DNA of 64,000 nt from Halomonas litopenaei (GTDB lineage: Bacteria; Pseudomonadota; Gammaproteobacteria; Pseudomonadales; Halomonadaceae), in the NCBI RefSeq assembly GCF_017303055.1, contig NZ_JAEKJT010000001.1:806001-870000 (forward strand), given 5' to 3'. The notes under the pieces are model-generated. The model was given only the letters and a program-made list of their open reading frames with translations. It ran no database searches and was not told the origin of the DNA. The translations under genes were made by a program, and so were the position numbers. This document shows, piece after piece, positions 1-9,045 of the stretch. Within the stretch, counting starts at the first letter, position 1. Each line of letters opens with the position of its first letter.

Positions 1-1
1 A

Positions 2-193
2 CGTCGCTTCCTGAAGGTGCTTGGCGGGGGCACGATTGCCGCTGCCGGGGCAGCGGTCGTGGTCAGCCAGACGGCTCAGGCGACAGCAGAGGACAACGCC
101 GACGCCTCATCGGCCAAGCGTGACCCAGCGTCTTCCGGCAATTACCGGGAGACAGAGCACGTGCGTGCTTTCTATGACTCTCTACGCGACTGA
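2..193 (+). CDS. Formate dehydrogenase region Tat-target protein (5' partial)
   Basis: The window opens inside this gene, and 63 codons up to TGA are visible. They begin with RRFLKVLGGGTIAAAGAA, the twin-arginine and hydrophobic part of a Tat signal. A short Ala/Asp-rich region follows, then the C-terminal YRETEHVRAFYDSLRD, which is typical of the small 'formate dehydrogenase region TAT target' family encoded just before formate dehydrogenase alpha subunits. Its biochemical role is not established; an assembly or accessory role for the exported enzyme is inferred from context. It ends 18 bases before the alpha-subunit start, so it is surely in the same operon. The start codon lies outside the window. 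Confidence 0.85.
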   Translation, partial: RRFLKVLGGGTIAAAGAAVVVSQTAQATAEDNADASSAKRDPASSGNYRETEHVRAFYDSLRD

Positions 194-211
194 TACCCAG
201 GAGATCCTGCT

Positions 212-3067
212 ATGCGTCTGACACGCACCTCTCACACTCCCAAGGCATCCGGGCTGGGTATCTCGCGGCGACAGTTCCTCAAGCGCAGCGGAGCCGCCAC
301 CGGCGGTGTTGCCGGCCTCGGTCTACTTGGCAGCCCGATGATGCGTCGCTCCGAAGCCGCCGAGAAAACCCCGTACAGCGACGCACCGGTAGAGACACGC
401 CGGACGATATGTTCACACTGCTCCGTCGGCTGCGGCGTCTATGCAGAGGTTCAGGAAGGCGTCTGGACCCACCAGGAACCGGCCTTCGACCATCCGATCA
501 ATCGCGGCGCCCACTGCGCCAAGGGTGCCTCGTTGCGTCAGCATGGCCACTCGACGCGACGCCTGAAATACCCCATGAAACTGGTCGCCGGCGAATGGCA
601 GCGGCTGTCCTGGGATGAGGCCATCGACGAGATCGGCGCCAAGGTGCTGGAACTGACGGATCAGCATGGGCCAGATAGCATCTACTGGCTGGGATCTGCA
701 AAGTTCAGCAATGAACAAGCCTACTTGATGCGCAAGTTTGCGGCGCTGGCGGGCACCAACAACACCGATCACCAGGCCCGTATCTGCCACTCCACGACGG
801 TGGCGGGCGTTGCCAATACCTGGGGCTACGGGGCGATGACCAACTCGCTCAATGACCTCCAGAACAGTCGTTCGATCCTGTTCATCGGCTCCAATCCCAG
901 TGAAGCGCATCCCGTGGCCATGCAGCACGTGCTGCTCGCCAAGGAGCGCAGCCAGGCCGAAATCATTGTGGTGGATCCTCGCTTCACCCGCACCGCAGCG
1001 AAGGCCGATCACTACGTGCGGATTCGTCCCGGCTCTGACGTGGCCTTTATCTGGGGACTGCTGTGGCATATCTTCGAAAACGGCTGGGAAGACCGTCAGT
1101 ACATTGAGCAGCGCGTCTATGCCATGGACGAGGTGCGCAATGAAGTGGCCAACTTCCCGCCCAGCGAGGTAGAGCGAATCACCGGCGTGCCCGAAAATGT
1201 CATGCGGGATACCGCAAGGACATTGGCTGACAACCGCCCGGGTTGCATCGTCTGGTGCATGGGAGGCACCCAGCACACCACCGGCAACAACAATACTCGC
1301 GCCTACTGCATTCTCGAGCTCGCCCTGGGCAATATCGGCAAGTCAGGTGGTGGTGCAAACATTTTCCGTGGCCATGACAATGTTCAGGGCGCTACCGACC
1401 TGGGACTGATGTCCCACTCGCTGCCCGGCTACTACGGTCTCGCCGAGGGCGCGTGGCAACACTGGGCCCAGATCTGGGGGCTGGACTACGAGTGGCTCAA
1501 GAGCCGTTTCGACCAGACCGAGTACGCCGACGGCTACCCGATGAATTCCAGCGGGATCACGGTGTCTCGCTGGATTGATGGCGTGCTTGAGGACGATGCT
1601 GATATTTCGCAGCGCACAAGCCTCAAGGCGATGTTCTACTGGGGACATGCCGTCAACTCCCAGACGCGTGGCACCGAGATGCAGAAGGCCATGCAGAAGC
1701 TGGAGATGATGGTCATCGTCGATCCTTATCCGACTGTGGCTGGCGTCATGCATGACCGCACCGACGGCGTCTATCTGCTGCCGGCCGCCACCCAGTTCGA
1801 AAGCTACGGTAGCGTGACGGCCACCAACCGCTCTGTGCAGTGGCGTGACCGTGTGGTGGAACCCGCGTTCGAAGCCAAGCCCGACCACGCCATCATGTAT
1901 CTGCTTAGCCAACGTCTTGGCTTTGCCGACAAGCTGTTCAAGAACATCCAGGTCAATGGCGATGAGCCACTGATCGAGGACATCACCCGAGAATTCAACC
2001 GCGGGATGTGGACCGTCGGCTATACCGGCCAAAGCCCAGAGCGGCTGAAGGCCCACCAGCAGAACTGGCACACCTTCAGTTTCCGTGACTTGCGTGCCGA
2101 AGGTGGGCCGGCTGACGGCGATTACTACGGCCTGCCCTGGCCGTGCTGGGGCACGCCAGAACTTGGCCATCCAGGCACTCCGATTCTGTATGACACCAGC
2201 AAGCCGGTATCCCAGGGGGGGCTGACCTTCCGTGCTCGCTTCGGTATCGAGCATGAAGGCACCCCTATTCTGGCGGACAACTCCTTCAGCGCCGAGTCTG
2301 ATCTCGAGGATGGCTATCCTGAATTCAGTGCCGACATGCTCAAGGACCTGGGCTGGTGGGACGAGCTGACCCCGGAGGAAAAGCAGGCTGCAGAGGGCAG
2401 GAACTGGAAGACGGATCTGTCCGGCGGCATCCAGCGTGTGGCTATCGCCCACGAGTGCGCCCCCTTCGGCAATGCCAAGGCGCGCTGCAATGTGTGGACC
2501 TTCCCCGACCCGATTCCCAAGCATCGTGAACCGCTCTATACCTCGCGACGTGACCTGGTCAAGGACTATCCCACCTGGGAGGACGTGGCCTCCCATTATC
2601 GCCTGCCGACGCTCTACCAGAGCATTCAGGAAAACGACGCCAGTCAGAAGTACCCCATCATCATGACGTCTGGACGTCTGGTCGAATACGAAGGTGGCGG
2701 CGAGGAAACCCGCTCGATGTCGTGGCTGGCCGAGTTGCAACAGGAGATGTTCGTCGAGATCAACCCTGCCCTGGCCAATGACCTGGGCATCCAGGACGGC
2801 AACATGGTCTGGGTCGAAGGTGCAGAAGGTGGACGCATCAAGGTCAAAGCCATGGTCACGCCGCGGGTGGCCAGGGAAGTGGTCTTCATGCCGTTCCACT
2901 TCGGTGGCGTGTTCCAGGGAGAAAGTCTGGCCGACCGCTACCCGGAAGGCACGGTCCCCTACGTGATCGGCGAGGCGGTGAATACGGCAACGACATACGG
3001 CTATGACTCGGTGACCCAGATGCAGGAAACCAAGTGCACGCTGTGTCGTATCGAGCTCGCGAGCTGA
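212..3067 (+). CDS. fdhA: Formate dehydrogenase, molybdopterin catalytic (alpha) subunit
   Basis: Molybdopterin-dependent oxidoreductase of 951 residues that oxidises formate to CO2. A Tat signal (SRRQFLK, residues 18-24) predicts export to the periplasmic face. Cys67, Cys70, Cys74 and Cys102 form the N-terminal [4Fe-4S] site. The RICHSTTV segment places Cys192-His193 at the active site, so this is the cysteine form and not a selenocysteine enzyme. The C terminus has the usual molybdopterin-dinucleotide-binding fold (IIMTSGRLVEYEGGGEETRS region). A GGAGATCC ribosome binding site precedes the ATG. The gene lies in an operon with beta and gamma subunits, as in FDH-N/FDH-O enzymes, so electrons should reach the quinone pool. 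The length is normal and no damage is visible. Confidence 0.96.
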   Translation: MRLTRTSHTPKASGLGISRRQFLKRSGAATGGVAGLGLLGSPMMRRSEAAEKTPYSDAPVETRRTICSHCSVGCGVYAEVQEGVWTHQEPAFDHPINRGAHCAKGASLRQHGHSTRRLKYPMKLVAGEWQRLSWDEAIDEIGAKVLELTDQHGPDSIYWLGSAKFSNEQAYLMRKFAALAGTNNTDHQARICHSTTVAGVANTWGYGAMTNSLNDLQNSRSILFIGSNPSEAHPVAMQHVLLAKERSQAEIIVVDPRFTRTAAKADHYVRIRPGSDVAFIWGLLWHIFENGWEDRQYIEQRVYAMDEVRNEVANFPPSEVERITGVPENVMRDTARTLADNRPGCIVWCMGGTQHTTGNNNTRAYCILELALGNIGKSGGGANIFRGHDNVQGATDLGLMSHSLPGYYGLAEGAWQHWAQIWGLDYEWLKSRFDQTEYADGYPMNSSGITVSRWIDGVLEDDADISQRTSLKAMFYWGHAVNSQTRGTEMQKAMQKLEMMVIVDPYPTVAGVMHDRTDGVYLLPAATQFESYGSVTATNRSVQWRDRVVEPAFEAKPDHAIMYLLSQRLGFADKLFKNIQVNGDEPLIEDITREFNRGMWTVGYTGQSPERLKAHQQNWHTFSFRDLRAEGGPADGDYYGLPWPCWGTPELGHPGTPILYDTSKPVSQGGLTFRARFGIEHEGTPILADNSFSAESDLEDGYPEFSADMLKDLGWWDELTPEEKQAAEGRNWKTDLSGGIQRVAIAHECAPFGNAKARCNVWTFPDPIPKHREPLYTSRRDLVKDYPTWEDVASHYRLPTLYQSIQENDASQKYPIIMTSGRLVEYEGGGEETRSMSWLAELQQEMFVEINPALANDLGIQDGNMVWVEGAEGGRIKVKAMVTPRVAREVVFMPFHFGGVFQGESLADRYPEGTVPYVIGEAVNTATTYGYDSVTQMQETKCTLCRIELAS

Positions 3068-3140
3068 ACCGTCGAATCGAACAAGAGATCGGGACCGGTG
3101 AACAGCCCGTCCCGACCTCCGGGAAACCAGGAGTTGCAAG

Positions 3141-3764
3141 ATGGCCCAAATGAAATTCATGTGTGACGCAGAGCGCTGCATCGAGTGCAACGGCTGCGTT
3201 ACCGCCTGCAAGAATGCCAACGAGGTCGAGTGGGGAATCCAGCGCCGGCGCGTGGTCACCCTGAATGATGGTGAACCCTCCGAAGTCTCCATCTCGGTGG
3301 CCTGCATGCACTGCGATGACGCCCCCTGCATGGCCGTCTGCCCCACCGACTGCTTCTACAAGACAGATGACGGCATCGTCCTGCACGACAAGGACCTGTG
3401 CATCGGCTGCGGCTATTGCCTTTACGCCTGTCCTTTCGGCGCCCCCCAGTTCCCTCAGCAGGATGCCTTCGGCGAACGCGGCAAGATGGACAAATGCACG
3501 TTCTGCGCTGGTGGTCCCGCGGACAGCCCGGAAGAAGAGTACGAGAAGTACGGCGCCAACCGTATTGCGGAAGGCAAGCTGCCGCTGTGCGCTGAAATGT
3601 GCTCTACCAAGGCTCTGCTGGCCGGTGATGCCCAGACCGTAGCGGATATCTTCCGCGAGCGGGTCGTCCGTCGCGGCCACAAGGACGGCGCCTGGTCCGC
3701 TATCGGCAACGGGTCGCCCTCGGCGATCGACGCAATGGCCTACGATGCGACTCAAGACCAGTGA
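3141..3764 (+). CDS. fdhB: Formate dehydrogenase iron-sulfur (beta) subunit
   Basis: A 207-residue ferredoxin-like subunit with four cysteine clusters in the order expected for FdnH/HybA-type proteins: CIECNGCVTAC, CMHCDDAPCMAVC, CIGCGYCLYAC, and a later CTFCAGG with a paired Cys near LCAEMC. These predict four [4Fe-4S] clusters carrying electrons from the alpha subunit to the membrane cytochrome b. There is no signal peptide of its own, which fits co-export with the Tat-bearing alpha subunit. AGGAGTTGCAAG precedes the ATG. It lies 73 bases after the alpha gene and 9 bases before the gamma gene. Confidence 0.96.
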   Translation: MAQMKFMCDAERCIECNGCVTACKNANEVEWGIQRRRVVTLNDGEPSEVSISVACMHCDDAPCMAVCPTDCFYKTDDGIVLHDKDLCIGCGYCLYACPFGAPQFPQQDAFGERGKMDKCTFCAGGPADSPEEEYEKYGANRIAEGKLPLCAEMCSTKALLAGDAQTVADIFRERVVRRGHKDGAWSAIGNGSPSAIDAMAYDATQDQ

Positions 3765-3773
3765 GGAGGCCCC

Positions 3774-4859
3774 ATGAACATGCGTGATGTCTTGAGCTGG
3801 CTGGGCCAGGGGTTTCGCTTGCCACGGCTGGCGATAGCCCTTCCAGGAATAGCCCTGCCCGGTTTACTCCTGCTGGTCGCCCTGGCCTTTGGTAGCGCTG
3901 CACTGGCTGCCGACCCCAATGCGGAGATTGCGGTCGCCGTGCCCGCCGCTGACGCAGATACCTGGCGACAGGTGAAGGATGGTGAGTCCTTCATCGATAC
4001 TCGCCATGATTCCACCTACAGCCTGATCAACCAGAGTGGTGAGACCTGGCGTCAATGGCGCAACAAATGGGTATCGCCATTCGGGCTGGTGGCGGTGGGC
4101 GGTATGCTGGTCATGATCACGATCTTCTATCTGATCGTGGGGCGCAGCCAGCTCGATGAACCGCGCACCGGTCGCAAGCTGTTGCGCTGGTCGGTCTTAA
4201 GCCGAGCACTGCATTGGACCTTGGCCACCCTGTTCCTGATTCTAGCGCTGACCGGGCTCAACATTCTGTATGGCAAGTTTGTGTTCAAGCCCTTGTTCGG
4301 GGATGCGGTATGGGCGGCCATGATCAGTGGCACCAAGTTCCTGCACAACTATATCGGCCCCTTCTTCGGCATCCTGCTGATCTTCGTGCTGGCGAAATTC
4401 CTGAAGCACAACTGGATCAAGCGCCATGATATCGAGTGGTTCAAGCAGGGGGGCGGCATGATCGGGGACAAGCATCCGGATGCGGGCTTCGCCAATGGCG
4501 GGGAGAAGGCGTGGTTCTGGATGCTGGCGACGGCGGGCATGGTGGTCTTTGCCAGCGGACTGGTGCTGGACTTCCCGAACTTCGATCAGAGCCGCGACAC
4601 GATGCAGTGGGCCAACATCATTCACGCCGTAGGTGCACTGATTCTGACCGCCGTTTCCTTCGGCCATATCTACATTGGCACCCTCGGCACAGAAGGTGCG
4701 TTGGAAGGCATGACAACGGGATACGTCGACGAGACATGGGCCAAGCAGCACCACAACTTGTGGTACGAGGAGGTCAAGGATCAGGCCGGTGAAGCACCAG
4801 CGGCACAGCCCCACGACGATCAGGCCGACAGCACCCCCTCCTCGTCCTCACCCTCGTGA
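3774..4859 (+). CDS. Formate dehydrogenase cytochrome b (gamma) subunit
   Basis: A 361-residue membrane protein of the FdnI/FdoI family that anchors the enzyme and passes electrons through b-type haem to quinone. An N-terminal hydrophobic segment (about residues 20-45) is followed by a periplasmic stretch and then four membrane helices. These include SRALHWTLATLFLILALTG and FLHNYIGPFFGILLIFVLA, with histidines placed as haem ligands, and IIHAVGALILTAVSFGHIYIG. The C-terminal tail is hydrophilic, Ser/Pro/Asp-rich and probably disordered. GAGGAGGCCCC lies just before the ATG. It is the last gene of the operon and a strong terminator follows. Confidence 0.93.
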   Translation: MNMRDVLSWLGQGFRLPRLAIALPGIALPGLLLLVALAFGSAALAADPNAEIAVAVPAADADTWRQVKDGESFIDTRHDSTYSLINQSGETWRQWRNKWVSPFGLVAVGGMLVMITIFYLIVGRSQLDEPRTGRKLLRWSVLSRALHWTLATLFLILALTGLNILYGKFVFKPLFGDAVWAAMISGTKFLHNYIGPFFGILLIFVLAKFLKHNWIKRHDIEWFKQGGGMIGDKHPDAGFANGGEKAWFWMLATAGMVVFASGLVLDFPNFDQSRDTMQWANIIHAVGALILTAVSFGHIYIGTLGTEGALEGMTTGYVDETWAKQHHNLWYEEVKDQAGEAPAAQPHDDQADSTPSSSSPS

Positions 4860-4911
4860 TCATCAAGGGCTATTGTCCATCGCAGTGACGGTCAAAGCTG
4901 CACATCGCTTC

Positions 4912-4950
4912 ACACGTCGCCCCGACTCATGTTCGGGGCGACGTGTTTCT
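4912..4950 (+). terminator. Rho-independent terminator of the formate dehydrogenase operon
   Basis: A 14-bp perfect stem (4912-4925 with 4933-4946) has a 7-base loop and runs into TTTCTT. It lies about 50 bases after the gamma-subunit stop codon and separates the operon from the DUF1244-moaB-moeA genes. Confidence 0.85.
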
Positions 4951-5018
4951 TGCGGGCGGGCTTGGCGTTACCATCATGGCATCCGGCTTTGTGCTCGACA
5001 TATTTTCTGGAGAACCTC

Positions 5019-5360
5019 ATGCAACATCTCGATGAACACACGCGCACTGAAGTGGAAGCGGCAGCCTTCCGTCGTCTCCTGAAGCACCTTGATGACAACA
5101 AGGACGTCCAGAACATCGATCTGATGATCCTGGCAGACTTCTGTCGCAACTGCCTTTCCAAGTGGCTGGTAGCAGCCGCCGATGAGCGCGGTGAAACCAT
5201 CGACTATGAAAGCGCCCGCGAGTACGTCTACGGGATGCCCTACAGCGAATGGAAGGAACTCTACCAGGCAAAGGCCACGCCAGAGCAGATGGCCGCCTTC
5301 GAGGCACGCCAGCAGACCAAGCGTGACAAGCAGCAGAGCAAGGAGAGCCCGAGCTCATGA
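5019..5360 (+). CDS. DUF1244 family protein
   Basis: A small cytoplasmic protein of 113 residues (MQHLDEHTRTEVEAAAFRRL start). The core LMILADFCRNCLSKWLVAAA and the YESAREYVYGMPYSEWKELY segment are the hallmarks of the DUF1244 family, which is widespread in proteobacteria and has no established function. The ATG at 5019 was chosen over an upstream in-frame ATG at 4929 because it has the GGAGAACCTC ribosome binding site and matches the family N terminus. The earlier start would also lie inside the terminator hairpin. Its stop overlaps the moaB start (ATGA), so the two are translationally coupled. Confidence 0.9.
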   Translation: MQHLDEHTRTEVEAAAFRRLLKHLDDNKDVQNIDLMILADFCRNCLSKWLVAAADERGETIDYESAREYVYGMPYSEWKELYQAKATPEQMAAFEARQQTKRDKQQSKESPSS

Positions 5361-5884
5361 GCCACGATGCCATGATCGGATTGAAGATCGCCGTCCTCAC
5401 CGTCTCCGATAGCCGAGATGAAGCGACCGATCGCAGTGGACAGGCATTGGTCCAGCGCCTGGAAGATGCCGGTCACCAGCTGGCCGACAAGCAGATCGTC
5501 ATCGACGATATCTATCGTATTCGTGCGGTGCTGTCCCAGTGGATCGCGGACCCGGAGGTTCAAGTGGTGCTGACCACGGGCGGCACCGGGTTTACCGGCC
5601 GTGATTCGACGCCAGAAGCCGTCAGTGTGCTGCTCGACAAGCGAATTGAAGGCTTCGGCGAACTCTTCCGCCAGCTGTCCTGGCAGGAGATTGGAAGTTC
5701 TACCGTCCAGAGCCGCTGCCTGGGCGGCATGGCCAATCGCACGGTCATTTTCTGCCTCCCTGGTTCTACAGGGGCTTGCCGCACCGCCTGGGATGGCATC
5801 CTTGCCGAACAGCTGGACAGTCGCCACAAGCCCTGCAATTTTGCCAATCTCGTGATTGCGGAGCGCGGACAGCATGACCATTGA
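5357..5884 (+). CDS. moaB: Molybdenum cofactor biosynthesis protein MoaB
   Basis: A 175-residue MogA/MoaB-type protein that binds molybdopterin; the family acts in adenylylation of the pterin. The [17 protein letters not shown] and [20 protein letters not shown] segments are the characteristic molybdopterin-binding loops. The start overlaps the DUF1244 stop by four bases, and its stop overlaps the moeA start region. Its place downstream of a molybdoenzyme operon makes functional sense, although a terminator separates the two transcription units. Confidence 0.93.
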   Translation: MSHDAMIGLKIAVLTVSDSRDEATDRSGQALVQRLEDAGHQLADKQIVIDDIYRIRAVLSQWIADPEVQVVLTTGGTGFTGRDSTPEAVSVLLDKRIEGFGELFRQLSWQEIGSSTVQSRCLGGMANRTVIFCLPGSTGACRTAWDGILAEQLDSRHKPCNFANLVIAERGQHDH

Positions 5885-7097
5885 GCCGTCGAGCAGGCTG
5901 GCACCGATGCAGGACGCCCTGGACACCCTGCTGGAGGGCGTAAAGGCCCTCCCCGAGGAGACCGTCAGCTGCGACGTCGCCGACGGCCGAGTGCTGGCCA
6001 GGGACGTCAAGGCCGTGCTGGACGTACCGCCTTTCGACAACAGCGCCATGGACGGCTATGCCCTGCATCATGAGGATGCCGGCCGGCGTCTACCCGTGGC
6101 GCTGAGGATGGCGGCAGGATCGCCCACGGCGAAGCTTGAACGAGGCACCTGTGCACGCATCTTTACCGGTGGCGTGCTGCCACAGGGCGCGGACTGCATC
6201 GTGATGCAGGAAAAGGTGGAGCGTGACGGCAATATCGCGATCATGCCAGCGACGATTCCTGCCGGCGACAACGTGCGCAGGCAAGGGCGTGATGTCACCA
6301 GTGGCGATACCCTGCTGGCGGCGGGCACGCGCCTGGATGCCGCTGCCCTGGGGCACCTGGCAGGCCAAGGCATCGTCGAGGTGGCTGTCCACCGCCGACC
6401 CCGTGTCGCCCTGCTGTCGACCGGTGACGAGATCATTGACCCGGGCAAGACGCTAGCCCCCGGTCAGATCTACAACTCCAATCGTGCCATGCTACTCAGC
6501 TTGCTGCAGCGGTTCGGTGCCGAGGTGGTACTGACCCGCAGCGTGCCAGACACTGCCGAGGGTACTCGCGCTTGTCTGTCTGAAGCTGCCGCGATGGCCG
6601 ATCTGGTGGTGTCTACGGGTGGGGTCAGCGTAGGCGAGGAAGACCATGTCAAGGCAGCCCTGGAACAGCTGGGTCACCTGGATCTATGGCGCCTCGCCAT
6701 TCGCCCTGGCAAACCCCTGGCGTTGGGCCAGTTGCCGAATGCAACAGGACATGCGACACGCTTTGTAGGTCTGCCTGGCAATCCAGTCTCCAGCTACGTC
6801 GGTGCCTGGCTATTCTTGCGCCCACTGCTCGGCAGCATGCAGGGTTGCCAGCAAATGGCTGAGCTACCGCGCCTTTGGGCACAAAGCGATTTCAGCACCA
6901 GCACGGGGCCACGCCAGCACTACATGAGGGTTTCCCTCGACTTCCGTCAGACTGGCATTGCGGCGAAAGCCTTCGACGACCAGAACTCAGGCGTTCTATC
7001 TTCCTGCATCAATGCCGACGCCTTGGCCGTCATTCCACCGCACACCGAGATAAGCCCTGGAGATGCTGTCGAGTGCCTGTGGCTACGAACGTCATGA
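5874..7097 (+). CDS. moeA: Molybdopterin molybdenumtransferase MoeA
   Basis: A 407-residue MoeA that inserts molybdate into adenylylated molybdopterin. It contains [33 protein letters not shown], the DEIIDPG...GQIYNSN region, [14 protein letters not shown] and [11 protein letters not shown], all classic MoeA motifs. The ATG at 5874 (MTIEPSSRL) is preferred to the upstream in-frame TTG at 5856 because a GGAG sequence lies upstream at a workable distance and the family begins near here. It overlaps moaB by 11 bases. Its stop overlaps the convergent acpH stop. Confidence 0.94.
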   Translation: MTIEPSSRLAPMQDALDTLLEGVKALPEETVSCDVADGRVLARDVKAVLDVPPFDNSAMDGYALHHEDAGRRLPVALRMAAGSPTAKLERGTCARIFTGGVLPQGADCIVMQEKVERDGNIAIMPATIPAGDNVRRQGRDVTSGDTLLAAGTRLDAAALGHLAGQGIVEVAVHRRPRVALLSTGDEIIDPGKTLAPGQIYNSNRAMLLSLLQRFGAEVVLTRSVPDTAEGTRACLSEAAAMADLVVSTGGVSVGEEDHVKAALEQLGHLDLWRLAIRPGKPLALGQLPNATGHATRFVGLPGNPVSSYVGAWLFLRPLLGSMQGCQQMAELPRLWAQSDFSTSTGPRQHYMRVSLDFRQTGIAAKAFDDQNSGVLSSCINADALAVIPPHTEISPGDAVECLWLRTS

Positions 7098-7673
7098 GAG
7101 ACGTGGGGAGACTTCCCAGTGGCGACGGGTATCCCGCCACAGGATGGCGAAGTCTTCCCGCAGGACGTCGTAATCCTGCTCCAGGTGCGGCACCAGTTCC
7201 GCCAGCCGATTGGGACCCGATAAACGCGTACCGATGCCGGCAATCGCGCGGGTGGTGAACGCCAGGCTGGAATAGCGCCGCAACCAGTCCTCACGCACCA
7301 TCACGGGCACCATCTGGGCCAGCCGCTGCGGCGCACCATGCCGCTCGAACAGTCTGTAGCAGCGATCAATCAGCTCGTCTCGCTCGCGCCACTGATCGCC
7401 GCTCAGCTCATCAGCGAGAAAGTGGTCCCACATCATGTCCAGCGCAATACCGGCAACGCGACGCCCATCTGCTGGCGCACGAGCCCTTGCGGCAGCGACT
7501 CGGGGGTGATGATCGACAAAGGCATCAACCTGGCGATGATGGAGCACGCCTTCCGCGACTGGTGCTGGCCACGCAGACAGGTCGGTCCCCTTGACGCCGT
7601 CGGCAATCAAGTTGCCGAGCAGAAAGCCGTCACTGCCCTCGCGGGCCAGCCAGCCATGAGCCAGGAAATTCAC
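7092..7673 (-). CDS. acpH: Acyl carrier protein phosphodiesterase (AcpH family)
   Basis: An HD-like phosphodiesterase of about 193 residues that removes the 4'-phosphopantetheine arm from holo-ACP. The N terminus NFLAHGWLA, followed by LLGNLIADGVKG, VLHHRQVDAFVDHHP and DMMWDHFLA, gives the His/Asp residues of the family. The GTG at 7673 is chosen because it gives the family N terminus MNFLAH; an in-frame TTG at 7691 would add six residues and overlap tusE. It is the last gene of the minus-strand tus cluster and converges on moeA with a 6-bp overlap. Confidence 0.85.
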   Translation of the reverse strand: MNFLAHGWLAREGSDGFLLGNLIADGVKGTDLSAWPAPVAEGVLHHRQVDAFVDHHPRVAAARARAPADGRRVAGIALDMMWDHFLADELSGDQWRERDELIDRCYRLFERHGAPQRLAQMVPVMVREDWLRRYSSLAFTTRAIAGIGTRLSGPNRLAELVPHLEQDYDVLREDFAILWRDTRRHWEVSPRLS

Positions 7674-7681
7674 AGCCGAGC

Positions 7682-8035
7682 CTAGAGGCAATTGGTCGGT
7701 TTAGGCAATCCAGCAAGGCGGGCACCTAGCTTCGGCGGACTGCCCGGAAATAACCGCATGAGATAGATCGAGCTAGCCTTGTCCTGGCCAAGGGCCTTGC
7801 CCACCGCCTTTACCAGCGGGCGCATGGCTGGCGACTGCTCGTAGCGCCCGTAGAACTCGCGCAGCACGTGGAGGATCTCCCAATGCTCCTCGGTAAGCAC
7901 CAGGCCCTCCCGCCCTGCCAGCGCCTCGGCGACTTCAGGAGTCCAGTCGTTAAGATCAACAAGGTAGCCCTCGGGATCGAGTCCGATGGTGCCCGTGCCA
8001 AGGTTGAGCTCCTCAGCGGTCTGTGTCGTTGCCAT
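7682..8035 (-). CDS. tusE: TusE/DsrC family sulfurtransferase
   Basis: A 117-residue sulfur-carrier protein that takes persulfide from TusBCD and passes it to MnmA for 2-thiolation of the tRNA wobble uridine. The DPEGYLVDLNDWTPEVAEALA start and the LTEEHWEILHVLREFY helix are typical of DsrC. The conserved acceptor cysteine is the next-to-last residue (PTNCL). The ATG at 8035 has the AGGAGAG site; an upstream in-frame start has none. It follows tusB by 153 bases, so it may have its own promoter. Confidence 0.93.
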   Translation of the reverse strand: MATTQTAEELNLGTGTIGLDPEGYLVDLNDWTPEVAEALAGREGLVLTEEHWEILHVLREFYGRYEQSPAMRPLVKAVGKALGQDKASSIYLMRLFPGSPPKLGARLAGLPKPTNCL

Positions 8036-8188
8036 GATGACGCTCTCCTGCTGGACGACGCTGATGACGGTGAATACTGAACGCCATGCCTGCATGGCGC
8101 TAGATAACAATAGGTGGGGGCACTGACAGCGAGCATAAACCCCGCGAATCGCCAGGGATGGCAGCTGGCTATCACCAGACTTACTGAC

Positions 8189-8479
8189 TCAGTACCAGCT
8201 CACCACCTTGGTGGCCTGCTCCGTCAAGGCGACAAACTCCTGGATATCAATGACGGTGATGCTATCGGAACAGGCATCGACGAGACCTCGCGACGCCAGA
8301 TCTTCTCGCAGCGCGAACAGTCTGCCAGTGAGCTGAGGCCAGCGCCCAGCCTGGGCTGGCAGGCACCCCAGGACACCATCCTCTATGAGCAACAGGCAAT
8401 CCGCCTCGGTCATGGCGGCCAACGCCTGAAGGTAGACTGACGAATCTAGCGGCGAGCGATTGAGGGTATGCAGAATCAT
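8189..8479 (-). CDS. tusB: Sulfur relay protein TusB (DsrH)
   Basis: A 96-residue subunit of the TusBCD sulfur-transfer complex. It starts MILHTLNRSPLDSS and contains DCLLLIEDGVLGC, then ends VVSWY, as usual for TusB/DsrH. The ATG at 8479 has a GGAGCAAGA site; the longer open frame upstream is judged non-coding. A gap of 133 bases separates it from tusC, more than usual for this operon, and holds imperfect copies of a GGTG...AATAGATG sequence of unknown meaning. Confidence 0.9.
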   Translation of the reverse strand: MILHTLNRSPLDSSVYLQALAAMTEADCLLLIEDGVLGCLPAQAGRWPQLTGRLFALREDLASRGLVDACSDSITVIDIQEFVALTEQATKVVSWY

Positions 8480-8612
8480 TCTTGCTCCACAGGGGCGACA
8501 AATGGCAATGGTGCAATAGATGGGTGAAGTCGATGGGTGCACAATAGATGAGCCGTGACTCAACCAGCAGGATCGCTTCCGTCGTCCATAGACAGTGAAC
8601 GCCTCGCAGGCC

Positions 8613-9002
8613 TCAGAACGTCATTACCAGCGAATGGCATGCCATCAACTGAGCGACACCGCCACTGTCGACAGCGGTGACGTCGATGACCAGCGCGTCT
8701 GCCGACATGTCGAGGGCTTCCAGACTGGCACTGTCGGCATAGCACCGATCGATGTCATACATCTCGAGCATGTCCAGCGTCGGCAGAGTTCCCTTCTGGT
8801 CCAGCGGGCCTTTGCCCTGACCTGGCATCAAGGCGGCCACGCCACTGCCCATGAACAGAAGCGATACACGGCGCCCAAAGGCGGCAGCCACCAGAGCAGC
8901 ATCAAGCCCTTCCTTCAGCGCGATACCTGAATGAGGACCATGGCGAAGAATCACCAGCAGTTCTCCCGCTGCCCCCTCGTCGACTGACGTCGTTACCGTC
9001 AT
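8613..9002 (-). CDS. tusC: Sulfur relay protein TusC (DsrF)
   Basis: A 129-residue member of the DsrE/F family. The VILRHGPHSGIALKEGLDAA stretch, AAFGRRVSLLFMGSGV and MLEMYDIDRCYADSASLEAL fit TusC. Together with TusB and TusD it forms the hexameric relay that hands sulfur to TusE. The ATG at 9002 is placed five bases after GGAGGAG; a GTG two codons upstream is too close to that site. It lies between tusD and tusB on the minus strand. Confidence 0.92.
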   Translation of the reverse strand: MTVTTSVDEGAAGELLVILRHGPHSGIALKEGLDAALVAAAFGRRVSLLFMGSGVAALMPGQGKGPLDQKGTLPTLDMLEMYDIDRCYADSASLEALDMSADALVIDVTAVDSGGVAQLMACHSLVMTF

Positions 9003-9045
9003 ACCCACTCCTCCGGGTTTGTCCCTGGCCGTGACTCCGCTCGCG

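Noticed and set aside
192..200. Possible selenocysteine in formate dehydrogenase
   Set aside because: No in-frame TGA occurs in the alpha gene; the active-site position (Cys192, in the gene at 212-3067) is a normal cysteine codon.
1343..3346. A 667-codon open frame on the minus strand over the formate dehydrogenase genes
   Set aside because: It is antisense to the alpha subunit, which has complete motifs, and its His/Arg-rich translation has no recognisable family. Long antisense frames are common in high-GC DNA.
4929..5018. Longer N terminus for the DUF1244 protein
   Set aside because: The extension begins inside the terminator hairpin and lacks a ribosome binding site; the family N terminus begins at 5019.
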